From NCBI RefSeq assembly GCF_041053055.1, contig NZ_CP163443.1:9965001-10029000 (forward strand): DNA of 64,000 nt, written 5' to 3'. Positions within the stretch are counted from its first letter, which is position 1, and each line of letters begins with the position of its first letter. Made by a program: the position numbers and the translations under genes. Below are positions 1-6,974 of the stretch, piece by piece. This DNA is from Streptomyces sp. R41 (GTDB taxonomy: Bacteria; Actinomycetota; Actinomycetes; Streptomycetales; Streptomycetaceae). The notes under the pieces are model-generated. The model saw only the letters and a program-made list of their open reading frames with translations. It made no database searches and was not told where the DNA came from.

Positions 1-1
1 A

Positions 2-169
2 CCGCCGGACGCGTCCTTCACCGGCCTCGCCGCCTTCGCCACGGCCGGACGCGAGAGCGACCCGTCGCGCGAGACGACCGCGGACCGCGACCCGGCAGGC
101 AGCGGAGAGACGGCCGCCGGACGCGAGTTCAACGAGCACCGCACTGAAGAGAGCGACCAGTCCACATGA
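2..169 (+). CDS. cvnA: C-terminal tail of a conservon sensor kinase-like protein (partial)
   Basis: An open frame enters from the left edge and ends at a TGA that overlaps the ATG of the next gene (ATGA at 166-169). Only about 55 residues are visible. They are a low-complexity, charged, Gly/Ala/Glu/Arg-rich tail with no domain. In Streptomyces conservons the gene before the roadblock gene is cvnA, a membrane-bound histidine-kinase-like protein whose C-terminus is usually a disordered tail, so the assignment rests on operon position rather than on a visible motif. The stop-start overlap indicates translational coupling to cvnB. Confidence 0.7.
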   Translation, partial: PPDASFTGLAAFATAGRESDPSRETTADRDPAGSGETAAGREFNEHRTEESDQST

Positions 170-576
170 CGCAACAGGGAACCGACGTGAGCTGGGCGCT
201 CCGCGACCTGACGGAGAGCATCCAGGAGATCCGCTTCGCCCTCGTGGCATCGAGCGACGGCAAGGCCATCACCTCCTACGGCGCCGACGACCCCGACGAC
301 GTCGACCGCTTCGCCGCCGTCGTCGCGGGCCTGCAGGCGCTCGCCCAGCCGGTGGCCGAGCAGTTCCCCCAGTACGCCGGGCAGCTGCGGCTCGCGATGA
401 TCGAGGTCGACGGCGGTCACCTGTTCGTGGTGCGGGCCGGCGTGGAGACGTACCTCGGAGTGCTTGCCAAGGAAGGCCTCGACCAGGGTCTTCTCGGCCA
501 CCAGATGAGGGACCTGGCCCGCAGGATGGGTGAGCTCCTCGGCACCACTCCGCGCCTGGAGGAGCACTCTGGATGA
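166..576 (+). CDS. cvnB: Roadblock/LC7 domain protein of a conservon
   Basis: A 136-residue single-domain protein of the Roadblock/LC7 (MglB-like) family. The fold is visible as the LVASSDGKAI strand-turn near residue 27, the central helix around DRFAAVVAGLQAL, and the later strands AMIEVDGGHLFVV and YLGVLA. In conservons these proteins partner the small GTPase CvnD and are thought to form a membrane-associated signalling complex with CvnA and CvnC. Its ATG overlaps the preceding stop and its own TGA overlaps the next ATG (ATGA at 573-576), so the genes are translationally coupled. The family call is clear from length, motif order and neighbours; the signal it handles is unknown. Confidence 0.93.
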   Translation: MTQQGTDVSWALRDLTESIQEIRFALVASSDGKAITSYGADDPDDVDRFAAVVAGLQALAQPVAEQFPQYAGQLRLAMIEVDGGHLFVVRAGVETYLGVLAKEGLDQGLLGHQMRDLARRMGELLGTTPRLEEHSG

Positions 577-944
577 GTGCTCCCCGCCCGCCCACGGACC
601 CGTCCGGTCTCGAGCGCTACTACGTCCTCACCGGTGGCCGCAGCGGACCGGGCGGTTCGGCGTCGAGCCTTGACGTGGCGACCCTGATCGTCTCCCGCGC
701 CGCGGCCGTACCCGGCATGCAGCACGAGCACGAGGACATCGTCCGCCGCTGCCGCGATCCGCTGTCGGTGGCCGAACTCGGCGCCCACCTCGGATTGCCC
801 TTCAACATTCTCGCGGTGCTCCTGGCCGATCTGCTGGACGCAGGCCGCGTCGAAGCCCGTAATCCCATCCCGGCGTCAGGCGCCGGCAGCGGGCCCGACC
901 TCGCGCTCCTTGAGGAGGTACTCAGTGGACTTCAAAGGCTTTGA
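573..944 (+). CDS. cvnC: DUF742 protein of a conservon
   Basis: A 123-residue DUF742 protein. It begins with a short flexible segment followed by the family-typical RYYVLTGGR motif near residue 15. A winged-helix-like part follows: EHEDIVRRCRDPLSVAELGA, then the helix LPFNILAVLLADLLDAG. DUF742 proteins are the third member of conservons and are thought to act with the Roadblock protein and the GTPase. The start overlaps the cvnB stop, and the 3' end overlaps the proposed cvnD start by 20 bp, a compact arrangement typical of cvn operons. No catalytic residues are expected. The family call is firm; its biochemical role is not established. Confidence 0.93.
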   Translation: MSAPRPPTDPSGLERYYVLTGGRSGPGGSASSLDVATLIVSRAAAVPGMQHEHEDIVRRCRDPLSVAELGAHLGLPFNILAVLLADLLDAGRVEARNPIPASGAGSGPDLALLEEVLSGLQRL

Positions 945-1530
945 CCATCCCGACCGGCGGACGGCCGGGGGCACCCGCTCGGTGAAGGTGATGATCGCCG
1001 GCGGCTTCGGCACCGGCAAGACCACCATGGTGCGTTCGGTCAGCGACATCAAGCCGCTGACCACCGAGGAGACGCTGACCCAGGCCAGTGCCGACGTCGA
1101 CAACCTGATCGGTGTGGCGGACAAGGCGGAGACCACCGTCAGCCTGGACTTCGGCAAGATCGGCATCAACGACGAGCTCGTCCTGTATCTGTTCGGGACA
1201 CCGGGCCAGGAGCGGTTCTGGTTCCTGTGGAACGGTCTGTTCAAGGGCGCCCTCGGGGCGGTGGTCCTGGTGGACACCAGGCGGCTGGCCTCCAGCTTCC
1301 GGGCCATCGAGGAGATGGAGCGGCAGGACGTCCCCTTCGTCATCGCCCTGAACGTCTTCCCCGACTCCAAGGACCACCCGATCGAAGAGATCCGCGACGC
1401 CCTGGACATCTCCCCGCACATCCCGGTCGTGGCCTGCGACGCCCGCGACCGGGCATCCAGCCGTGACGTGCTCATCGCGCTGATACGTCACCTCAAGGAA
1501 CGCTCTGCCGTCGCTCTGGAGCCCCGATGA
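925..1530 (+). CDS. cvnD: Conservon small GTPase, ATP/GTP-binding protein
   Basis: A 201-residue Ras/MglA-like GTPase. The P-loop GFGTGKT lies at about residues 27-33, a switch-II-like FGTPGQERF follows, then the VLVDTRR strand and an LNVFPD stretch in the place of the NKxD base-recognition motif. I place the start at GTG 925 because GAGGAGG (912-918) sits 6 nt upstream; an in-frame TTG at 910 has no such site. The gene overlaps cvnC by 20 bp and its TGA overlaps the P450 ATG (1527). GTP hydrolysis coupled to the Roadblock partner is the family expectation. The variant NKxD position is normal for this clade. Confidence 0.93.
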   Translation: MDFKGFDHPDRRTAGGTRSVKVMIAGGFGTGKTTMVRSVSDIKPLTTEETLTQASADVDNLIGVADKAETTVSLDFGKIGINDELVLYLFGTPGQERFWFLWNGLFKGALGAVVLVDTRRLASSFRAIEEMERQDVPFVIALNVFPDSKDHPIEEIRDALDISPHIPVVACDARDRASSRDVLIALIRHLKERSAVALEPR

Positions 1531-2795
1531 ACGACCAGCCCTTAAACGGTCCCGACGCCCCTCGCGGATGCCCCGTCGCACACGGCGGCGACGGCGACCT
1601 CACCCGGCTGTACGGGCCGGAGGCGGCGCTCGACCCGCTCGGCATCTACGCGCGGCTGCGCAAGGAGTACGGGGCCGTGGCGCCGATCCTCCTGGAGGGC
1701 GACATCCCCGCCTGGCTGGTCCTCGGCTACCGGGAGAACCGGCGGGTACTGGACAACCCCCGCCAGTTCAGCCGTGACGCGCGGATCTGGCGGGACTGGA
1801 AGGAAGGCCGCGTCGAGGCCACCTCACCGCTGATACCCATGCTCGGCTGGCGCCCCGACTGCGTATCGCAGGACGGCGAGCCGCACCGCAGGCTGCGCGG
1901 CGCGGTGACCGACAACCTGCAGACCGTCGCGGGGCGTGGTATCCGGCGGCACGTCACGCACTTCGCCAACAAGCAGATCGACGCGTTCGCCGACGCCGGC
2001 AGCGCCGAGCTGGTGGGCGATTACGCCGAGTACCTGCCGATGCTCGTCCTGACCAGGCTGTTCGGGCTCCCGGCGGCCGAGGGGCGCAACCTCGCCGTCT
2101 CCTGCGCCCAGGTCATCAAGGGCGGTGAGGACGCCGTCGCCCACAACGACCGCATCATGCGGATCCTCGCGGAACTCGCCGAGCGCAAGCGCGCCGAGCC
2201 CGGCGCCGACTTCACCACCGGTCTGCTCGGGCACCACGCGGACCTCGACGAGGACGAGATCCTCAGCCATCTGCGCCTGGTGCTGATCACCGCGCACACC
2301 ACCACCAGCAATCTGCTGGCCCGGGTGCTGCAGCTGATCCTCACCGACACCTCCCGTCTCGCGGGTCTTGTGAGCGGACAGCTCAACGTGTCCGCGGTCG
2401 TCGAGGAGGTCATGTGGAACACCCCGCCGCTGGCCGTCCTGCCGGGGCGGTTCGCCGCCACCGATCTGGAACTCGGCGGCCACCACGTCAAGGAGGGCGA
2501 CCTCCTGGTGCTCGGGCTCACCGCGGGCAATCTGGACCCGGAGATCCGCCCCGACGCCGGTGTCTCCCTCCAGGGCAACCAGTCGCACCTGGCGTTCAGC
2601 GGCGGCGCCCACGAGTGCCCCGGCCAGAACATAGGCCAGGCCATCATCGAGACGGCCGTCGACGTCCTGCTGCACCGGCTGCCCGGCCTGCGCCTGGCCG
2701 TACCGGCCGACGAACTCACCTCGACCGCCTCGACCTGGGAGACACGACTCGACGCCCTGCCGGTGGAGTTCGCGGCGCAGACCGCCGGGGTGTGA
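1527..2795 (+). CDS. cvnE: Conservon cytochrome P450, CYP157-like, lacking the ExxR arginine
   Basis: A 422-residue bacterial P450 and last gene of the conservon, coupled to cvnD by an ATGA overlap. The heme-binding loop is FSGGAHECPGQ, with the cysteine ligand at about residue 364. The K-helix motif, normally ExxR, reads EEVMW at residues 293-297, so tryptophan replaces the invariant arginine. The I-helix region reads ITAHTTT rather than the usual AGxET. CYP157 P450s of Streptomyces conservons are the known group without ExxR, which together with the operon position makes this a CYP157-type protein. Whether it oxidises a substrate or serves as a redox or ligand sensor for the cvn complex cannot be seen here. 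Confidence 0.9.
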   Translation: MNDQPLNGPDAPRGCPVAHGGDGDLTRLYGPEAALDPLGIYARLRKEYGAVAPILLEGDIPAWLVLGYRENRRVLDNPRQFSRDARIWRDWKEGRVEATSPLIPMLGWRPDCVSQDGEPHRRLRGAVTDNLQTVAGRGIRRHVTHFANKQIDAFADAGSAELVGDYAEYLPMLVLTRLFGLPAAEGRNLAVSCAQVIKGGEDAVAHNDRIMRILAELAERKRAEPGADFTTGLLGHHADLDEDEILSHLRLVLITAHTTTSNLLARVLQLILTDTSRLAGLVSGQLNVSAVVEEVMWNTPPLAVLPGRFAATDLELGGHHVKEGDLLVLGLTAGNLDPEIRPDAGVSLQGNQSHLAFSGGAHECPGQNIGQAIIETAVDVLLHRLPGLRLAVPADELTSTASTWETRLDALPVEFAAQTAGV

Positions 2796-2801
2796 GCGCA
2801 G

Positions 2802-2828
2802 GGGGAGCCACGACACACGTGGCTCCCC
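2802..2828 (+). terminator. Rho-independent-type hairpin after the conservon
   Basis: A perfect 11-bp stem (GGGGAGCCACG paired with CGTGGCTCCCC) with a 5-nt loop lies 6 bp after the P450 stop codon. There is no U-run, as is usual in Streptomyces. It probably ends the cvn transcript. Confidence 0.8.
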
Positions 2829-3201
2829 GAGAGGGCTGCGGGCGTCAGAGGACGCTGCCTTCGCCTTGGGTTCCTGCTCCTTGCGTCGGGCCACGCCGTA
2901 TGCCGACCAAGCTCCCTGGGGCACTGCGCAGCGGGAGGTGCCTGACACCACCCGCTCTGACACGGACCGCCTTTCTCCGGCGGGCCCGGTGGTTTCACCG
3001 CGATTCCCCGCCGTTCCCCGTTCGATCTGGTGCGGCTGTGGTGCGGTGTTCGGACGGCGGCTGTGCACGCCACACGTCTACTGCTCGGAGGCACGTATCC
3101 TCCGGCGCCATCGGCTGAAATGAGGACCTTGGTGATGCCGAGTGATCAACCGGGTGTCCATCCTCGGCGGGCAGGTCACACACGGGGGGAAGGATGAGCG
3201 G
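2829..3201. other. Intergenic stretch without a recognisable gene
   Basis: About 370 bp between the conservon terminator and the HAD gene. Short open frames exist on both strands but none has a ribosome-binding site with a plausible protein. A GGGGGAAGGA site at its 3' end (3184-3193) belongs to the next gene. Confidence 0.6.
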
Positions 3202-3762
3202 ATGCACCGCAAGCGATCAGTGGCGCCCCACTCCGTGGATCGCCCCATCCTCTTCCTCGACATCGACGGACCGCTCATCCCGTTCGGGCCGCCGCCCGGT
3301 CTGCCTCGGACCCCTGCCTCGGGCTCCGAAGAGTTCCCTGCCCAGGGGAACCCACTGCTCGAGCGGCTCGACCCCACCGTCGGGCAGCGTCTGATGGCGC
3401 TGGGGTGCGACCTGGTCTGGGCCTCGACATGGATGGATGAGGCCAACGAGACCGTCGCCCCACGGATCGGGCTGCCCAAGCTGCCTGTGGTGGAGTGGCC
3501 GGAAGCCTCCACCGGCGACGGCCCGCGCGGCCTGCACTGGAAGACCCGCCCCCTCGTCGAGTGGGCCGGCCACCGCCCGTTCATCTGGGTAGACGACGAG
3601 ATCAGCGCGATGGATCGCCTCTGGGTCGCCTCGCACCACCCAGGACCATCGCTGCTTCACCGAGTCGACCCGACCAAGGGCCTCACCGAGGACGACTTCT
3701 CCGTGCTAGCCGGTTGGCTCCGCACTGCCGTTCCACGTCTCGCGCCGGGAACAGGCGACTAG
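3202..3762 (+). CDS. HAD-domain protein (hypothetical phosphatase-like)
   Basis: A 186-residue protein with haloacid-dehalogenase-fold features: the N-terminal strand ILFLDIDGPLIPFG (DxDG motif near residue 19), a middle VWASTWMDEAN segment and a late FIWVDDEI acidic motif. It belongs to a widespread actinobacterial group of small HAD-like proteins without an assigned substrate. The start at ATG 3202 is chosen because GGGGGAAGGA precedes it by 8 nt; an upstream in-frame start at 3142 lacks a site. It stands alone between two gene-free stretches. The HAD fold is well supported; catalytic activity is inferred from the acidic motifs only. Confidence 0.8.
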   Translation: MHRKRSVAPHSVDRPILFLDIDGPLIPFGPPPGLPRTPASGSEEFPAQGNPLLERLDPTVGQRLMALGCDLVWASTWMDEANETVAPRIGLPKLPVVEWPEASTGDGPRGLHWKTRPLVEWAGHRPFIWVDDEISAMDRLWVASHHPGPSLLHRVDPTKGLTEDDFSVLAGWLRTAVPRLAPGTGD

Positions 3763-4172
3763 GCGGAGCCATCGTGGGATGCCGGGTGCGGCCTGGGAGG
3801 GGATCTCGCCTGTCAGGTCGGCTCCGCACGCGCTGAGGCCTCCCTCGACTCCGGCTTCGAAACGGCGCAACACTGCCATGGGCGGAGGGTCCGCTCGAGG
3901 AGCGTTTCAGCCTGGGCCACATCGGAGAGGTGAGGACATCGCGCTCGCCGTCCTCCTCCTCGCCGGCGCCGGGGCCGGCCACATCCATGGCGTGATGCTC
4001 CCCGCGCACGGCGGCGTCACCGTGTCGAACGCGCGGGCACAGGTCCGACCCGCGTCACCGTCGCTGCGGCAATCGGGCAGTAAGCGCACAGGTCCGTCCT
4101 GATTGCCGTACCGGGCAAAGGCGGCGAGATAGGTTCGAACCTGGCGTGCGAACCAACGGAAGGGGACTCGTC
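3763..4172. other. Intergenic stretch without a recognisable gene
   Basis: About 410 bp. I see no convincing coding frame. A GGTTCGAACC palindrome (4132-4141) resembles a tRNA T-arm, but no tRNA can be folded around it. The 3' end carries the GGAAGGGG ribosome-binding site (4158-4165) of the NAD kinase gene. Confidence 0.55.
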
Positions 4173-5066
4173 ATGGGCCTGATCGGATCGATCGGCCTGA
4201 TCCTGCATCCCAGACGCAACCCGGGACCGGTCATCGAATCGGTCGTTCAATGGGCCCGGAAGAGCCAGACCGAGGTGTTGGGGCTGCCGGACGAGGTGGG
4301 CCGGATCGACTGCAGCGCCGTGTCCGTGCCGGCGGCAGCCCTCGTCGCCCGGGCCGGACTTGTCGTCAGCCTCGGCGGGGACGGAACCATGCTCCGCGCC
4401 ATGCGACTCCTCTTCGGCACCGCCACCCCCGTGCTCGGCGTCAACCTGGGGCGGTTGGGCTTCCTCGCCGAGATCGACGTCGACGACCTGCCCATGGCGC
4501 TGGACCGAGTCGACCAGGGCCACTACACCACCGAGCCCCGTATGGCCGTACGAACCCGCCTCCCGGACGGGCGCGAATTCCGTGCGTTCAACGACATCGC
4601 CCTCGTACGTGTACCCGGTAGCGGACTCGCCGCCATCGCGATCCGCCTCCAGGGCGACGAGTTCATCCGATACGCGGCCGACGCGGTCGTCGTCGCCACG
4701 ACGACCGGATCAACGGCGTACAGCTTCGCCGCGGGCGGCCCCATCATGTCGCCCAGAGTCGAAGCCATCCTCGTCGTCCCCGCCAGCGCCCACTCGTCGT
4801 TCGACAGGGCGCTCGTCCTGCCGGCGGACGAGGACGTCACGCTCGAACTGCTGCCTACGACAGGGCGTCTTGCCGTCGAGGTCGACGGTGAAGTGGTCGG
4901 CTACCTCGACGCGGACGACCGGATCACCGTGACGGCTTCTCCCGCGGCGGCTCGAGTCGTACGCCTCGGCGGTACGACCTTCTACCAGCGGGCGCGCAGA
5001 AAACTCGGCATCAAAGGCAGCGTGGAAGCGGGCCGCCAAGCTCCCGAAGGCATGCCTTCGCCGTGA
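4173..5066 (+). CDS. NAD(+) kinase
   Basis: A 297-residue NAD kinase (PpnK/NadK family), which phosphorylates NAD+ to NADP+ in the cytosol using ATP or polyphosphate. The diagnostic GGDGT motif is at residues 68-72. It is followed by GVNLGRLGFLAEI, the second conserved loop TTTGSTAYSFAAGGPI and the C-terminal beta-sandwich ending in FYQRARRKLGIKGS. All core motifs look intact. Start: ATG 4173 with GGAAGGGG 7 nt upstream; an earlier in-frame GTG has no site. It is not next to recN or a hemolysin/tlyA gene, where the housekeeping actinobacterial ppnK usually sits, so this is probably a second, accessory copy. Confidence 0.93.
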   Translation: MGLIGSIGLILHPRRNPGPVIESVVQWARKSQTEVLGLPDEVGRIDCSAVSVPAAALVARAGLVVSLGGDGTMLRAMRLLFGTATPVLGVNLGRLGFLAEIDVDDLPMALDRVDQGHYTTEPRMAVRTRLPDGREFRAFNDIALVRVPGSGLAAIAIRLQGDEFIRYAADAVVVATTTGSTAYSFAAGGPIMSPRVEAILVVPASAHSSFDRALVLPADEDVTLELLPTTGRLAVEVDGEVVGYLDADDRITVTASPAAARVVRLGGTTFYQRARRKLGIKGSVEAGRQAPEGMPSP

Positions 5067-5134
5067 ACGTCGCGGGCGGCGATCGAAGCCGACCTGTCCG
5101 ACGTGCTGCTCACGATGATGGCTGATGCTCCGGG

Positions 5135-5494
5135 TCAGCCGTTCGTGCGGGCGGCGGCGCGGCGCTGACGTTTGCCGAGGGGCGCCTGGGAGAGGTCCTC
5201 GGCCTGGGACCTGAGGTTCTTGTAGCCGTAGCCCCGCTCGGCCAGCCACGCCTGCGCGGCCCCTTCAGCGCGTTCGGTCGCCTCCAGGATGTCCTCCTCG
5301 CTCTCTCCCGCGTCCAGGAACCGGAAGGTGAAGGCGGATCGGGCGGCAATGTCGTAGCTGAGGTGCCCCTCGGGGGTGAAGGCGGCGCGCAGTACGTCGT
5401 GCTCCGTCGCACGGGCCAGAAGTTCGGCGCGTTGGTCGGTGCTGAGCGCGTCGAAGACGCCGCGGACGGTGATACGGAATGTGCGAGTGGTCAT
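5135..5494 (-). CDS. DUF6204 family protein
   Basis: A 119-residue cytosolic protein that starts TTRTFRITVRGVFDALS, the usual opening of DUF6204 proteins common in Streptomyces. A strand-rich core follows (HLSYDIAARSAFTFRFL), then a helix with EDILEATERAE, then a conserved GYGYKNLR segment and a basic tail. No catalytic motif is visible and no function is known. It converges with the NAD kinase gene (68-bp gap) and is not part of an evident operon. Confidence 0.8.
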   Translation of the reverse strand: MTTRTFRITVRGVFDALSTDQRAELLARATEHDVLRAAFTPEGHLSYDIAARSAFTFRFLDAGESEEDILEATERAEGAAQAWLAERGYGYKNLRSQAEDLSQAPLGKRQRRAAARTNG

Positions 5495-5680
5495 GGCCCG
5501 ACCCTAGGCAGCGGGGTCGGCCCGGTTCCATCGAGTTTCGCCGGGTGGAGCGCTTCGAGCGTCGCTACGGTCGCGCGGCCGTGGCTCTGCGCTGCCCGTG
5601 GGCCGGTGTCCGGCAGGAGGAGAGCAGAACTATGTCGCTCGTCATCACCAGCGGGCGCCAGGCCGGGGCCACGTCGACGC

Positions 5681-5713
5681 TTCTGCCCGGCAGGAGGATC
5701 CGGCCGGGCAGAA
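5681..5713 (-). terminator. Hairpin downstream of the terpene synthase
   Basis: A perfect 11-bp inverted repeat (TTCTGCCCGGC and GCCGGGCAGAA) with an 11-nt loop begins 9 bp beyond the terpene synthase stop. Position and strength suit a transcription terminator for that minus-strand gene. Confidence 0.75.
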
Positions 5714-5721
5714 ACGGCCGG

Positions 5722-6753
5722 TCACACCGCGAGCAGATCGTCCAGCGACCCCTTGCCCGCCAACTCCGCCGTGGCGGCCGGGCCTTCCTTCGACGCGGCG
5801 TAGCGGCCCGAGGTCAGGGCCCACTCGTAATTGCCGTTGATCCAGTGCTGGATGGCCTCCACGCCCATCCGGACCTGGGCGCGCTGCTCGGCGGTCAGGC
5901 CGAGTTCGTCGCACATGTCCGCGACACGGGCTTCGAGTTCGAGGTACTCGTCGAGGCATTCGGTGGTCATCCGGTACGCCTCGGCGGCGGCCTCCTCCCA
6001 GCTGCGACCGCGTTCGCGGTGCAGCACGGCTATCAGGTTGTGGCCGTCTCCTCGACGCTTCTCGCGTTCGAAGGAGTGGATGTCGTTCATGAACCCGATG
6101 GTGTCCGCGGCGAGATCGCGCATCCGGACCATGAGCGGATGGGCCTGCACCTGCGGCGGCACCTCGAAGCCGCGGCTGCGCTCACCGGCGTCGATGCTGT
6201 GGTGGATGCCCACCGTACGGCGCCGGAACTCCGCGTACTCCTCGAGGCCGAGAGTGCCCGCCAGACCCCGTGCCGCCAGGTCGACCTCCTCGGTGTGTGC
6301 CACCAGGAAGCGTCCCCAGGAGGCGGCGAAGCGGGTCCGCCAGGTCAGGGACATGCCATCCGAGAGCTGGGCCCAGACCTCCGCCCAGGCGATGGTGATC
6401 GGGCACACCACGCGGGGAGTGGTCCCGGCGGGGCGCAGCGGAGTGGCGATCAGCTCCCGCGCGACCTCCGCTATGCGGTCCGCGCGGTCGGGACTTCCCG
6501 TGTCGAACTGGTCGTCGAACAGGAAGGCCAGTGAGAACCAGTTCATCAGGACGACCATGTCGTCGACCGAGGCGTGGGGGTAGGTTCGTGCCGCCGCCTG
6601 GGGGAGGTCCCAGGACTGGTACTCCTCGAACCCCGCCTGGCTGCGCACCAGTCCCATGTCCCACACCCAGCGCAGATGGCGCTCTCGGGCGTACTCCAGG
6701 TGCTCGCTGACGGGGGTCTTGAAGGGGAGGTCGAACCTGACGTCCTGCGGCAT
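5722..6753 (-). CDS. Class I terpene synthase (sesquiterpene cyclase type)
   Basis: A 343-residue class I terpene cyclase of the pentalenene/epi-isozizaene synthase kind. The aspartate-rich metal motif reads DDQFD at residues 80-84, the NSE triad is N223/S227/E231 in NDIHSFERE, and the C-terminal RY pair is R317-Y318. All elements for Mg2+-dependent ionisation of a prenyl diphosphate are present, and the length fits a single-domain bacterial cyclase. Start: ATG 6753 with GAGAGGA just upstream; the longer open frame to 6864 lacks a site and family similarity. No P450 or methyltransferase adjoins it, so it is not a 2-methylisoborneol cluster. The product cannot be read from sequence alone. Confidence 0.93.
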   Translation of the reverse strand: MPQDVRFDLPFKTPVSEHLEYARERHLRWVWDMGLVRSQAGFEEYQSWDLPQAAARTYPHASVDDMVVLMNWFSLAFLFDDQFDTGSPDRADRIAEVARELIATPLRPAGTTPRVVCPITIAWAEVWAQLSDGMSLTWRTRFAASWGRFLVAHTEEVDLAARGLAGTLGLEEYAEFRRRTVGIHHSIDAGERSRGFEVPPQVQAHPLMVRMRDLAADTIGFMNDIHSFEREKRRGDGHNLIAVLHRERGRSWEEAAAEAYRMTTECLDEYLELEARVADMCDELGLTAEQRAQVRMGVEAIQHWINGNYEWALTSGRYAASKEGPAATAELAGKGSLDDLLAV

Positions 6754-6822
6754 TCGCGTCCTCTCTTGAGACGATTCACAGGCCCCCGCCCCTGCGAACA
6801 GGCGATCGTTATTGTCGCCCGC

Positions 6823-6863
6823 TGACTCGAACTGCTCTATCTGAGTCGATAGTTGATGACTCA
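6823..6863. promoter_or_regulatory. Cluster of TGACTC/TGAGTC half-sites upstream of the terpene synthase
   Basis: Three hexamers lie in 41 bp: TGACTC (6823-6828), TGAGTC (6842-6847) and TGACTC (6857-6862). The last two make a dyad, TGAGTC-N10-GACTCA (6842-6863). They sit 70-110 bp upstream of the terpene synthase ATG, in or near its promoter, and look like binding sites for a dimeric regulator. No cognate regulator is adjacent. Confidence 0.45.
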
Positions 6864-6974
6864 AGTGCGCTTCGAGACTGCCCAGAGCCTAAACGATCTA
6901 TGGTGTGAGATCTGTAACGCGTGATTGCGGGTGTGATACGTCTCAACTCGCCTCGCCGCAGGTGGAGTCGGGTG

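Noticed and set aside
4132..4141. GGTTCGAACC resembling a tRNA T-arm
   Set aside because: No acceptor stem, anticodon arm or D-arm can be placed around it; it is a short palindrome.
5632..6534. Plus-strand ORF beginning MSLVITSGRQ with a strong upstream AGGAGG-like site
   Set aside because: From 5722 on it is exactly antisense to the terpene synthase, and its start lies beside that gene's terminator. The peptide has no recognisable domain.
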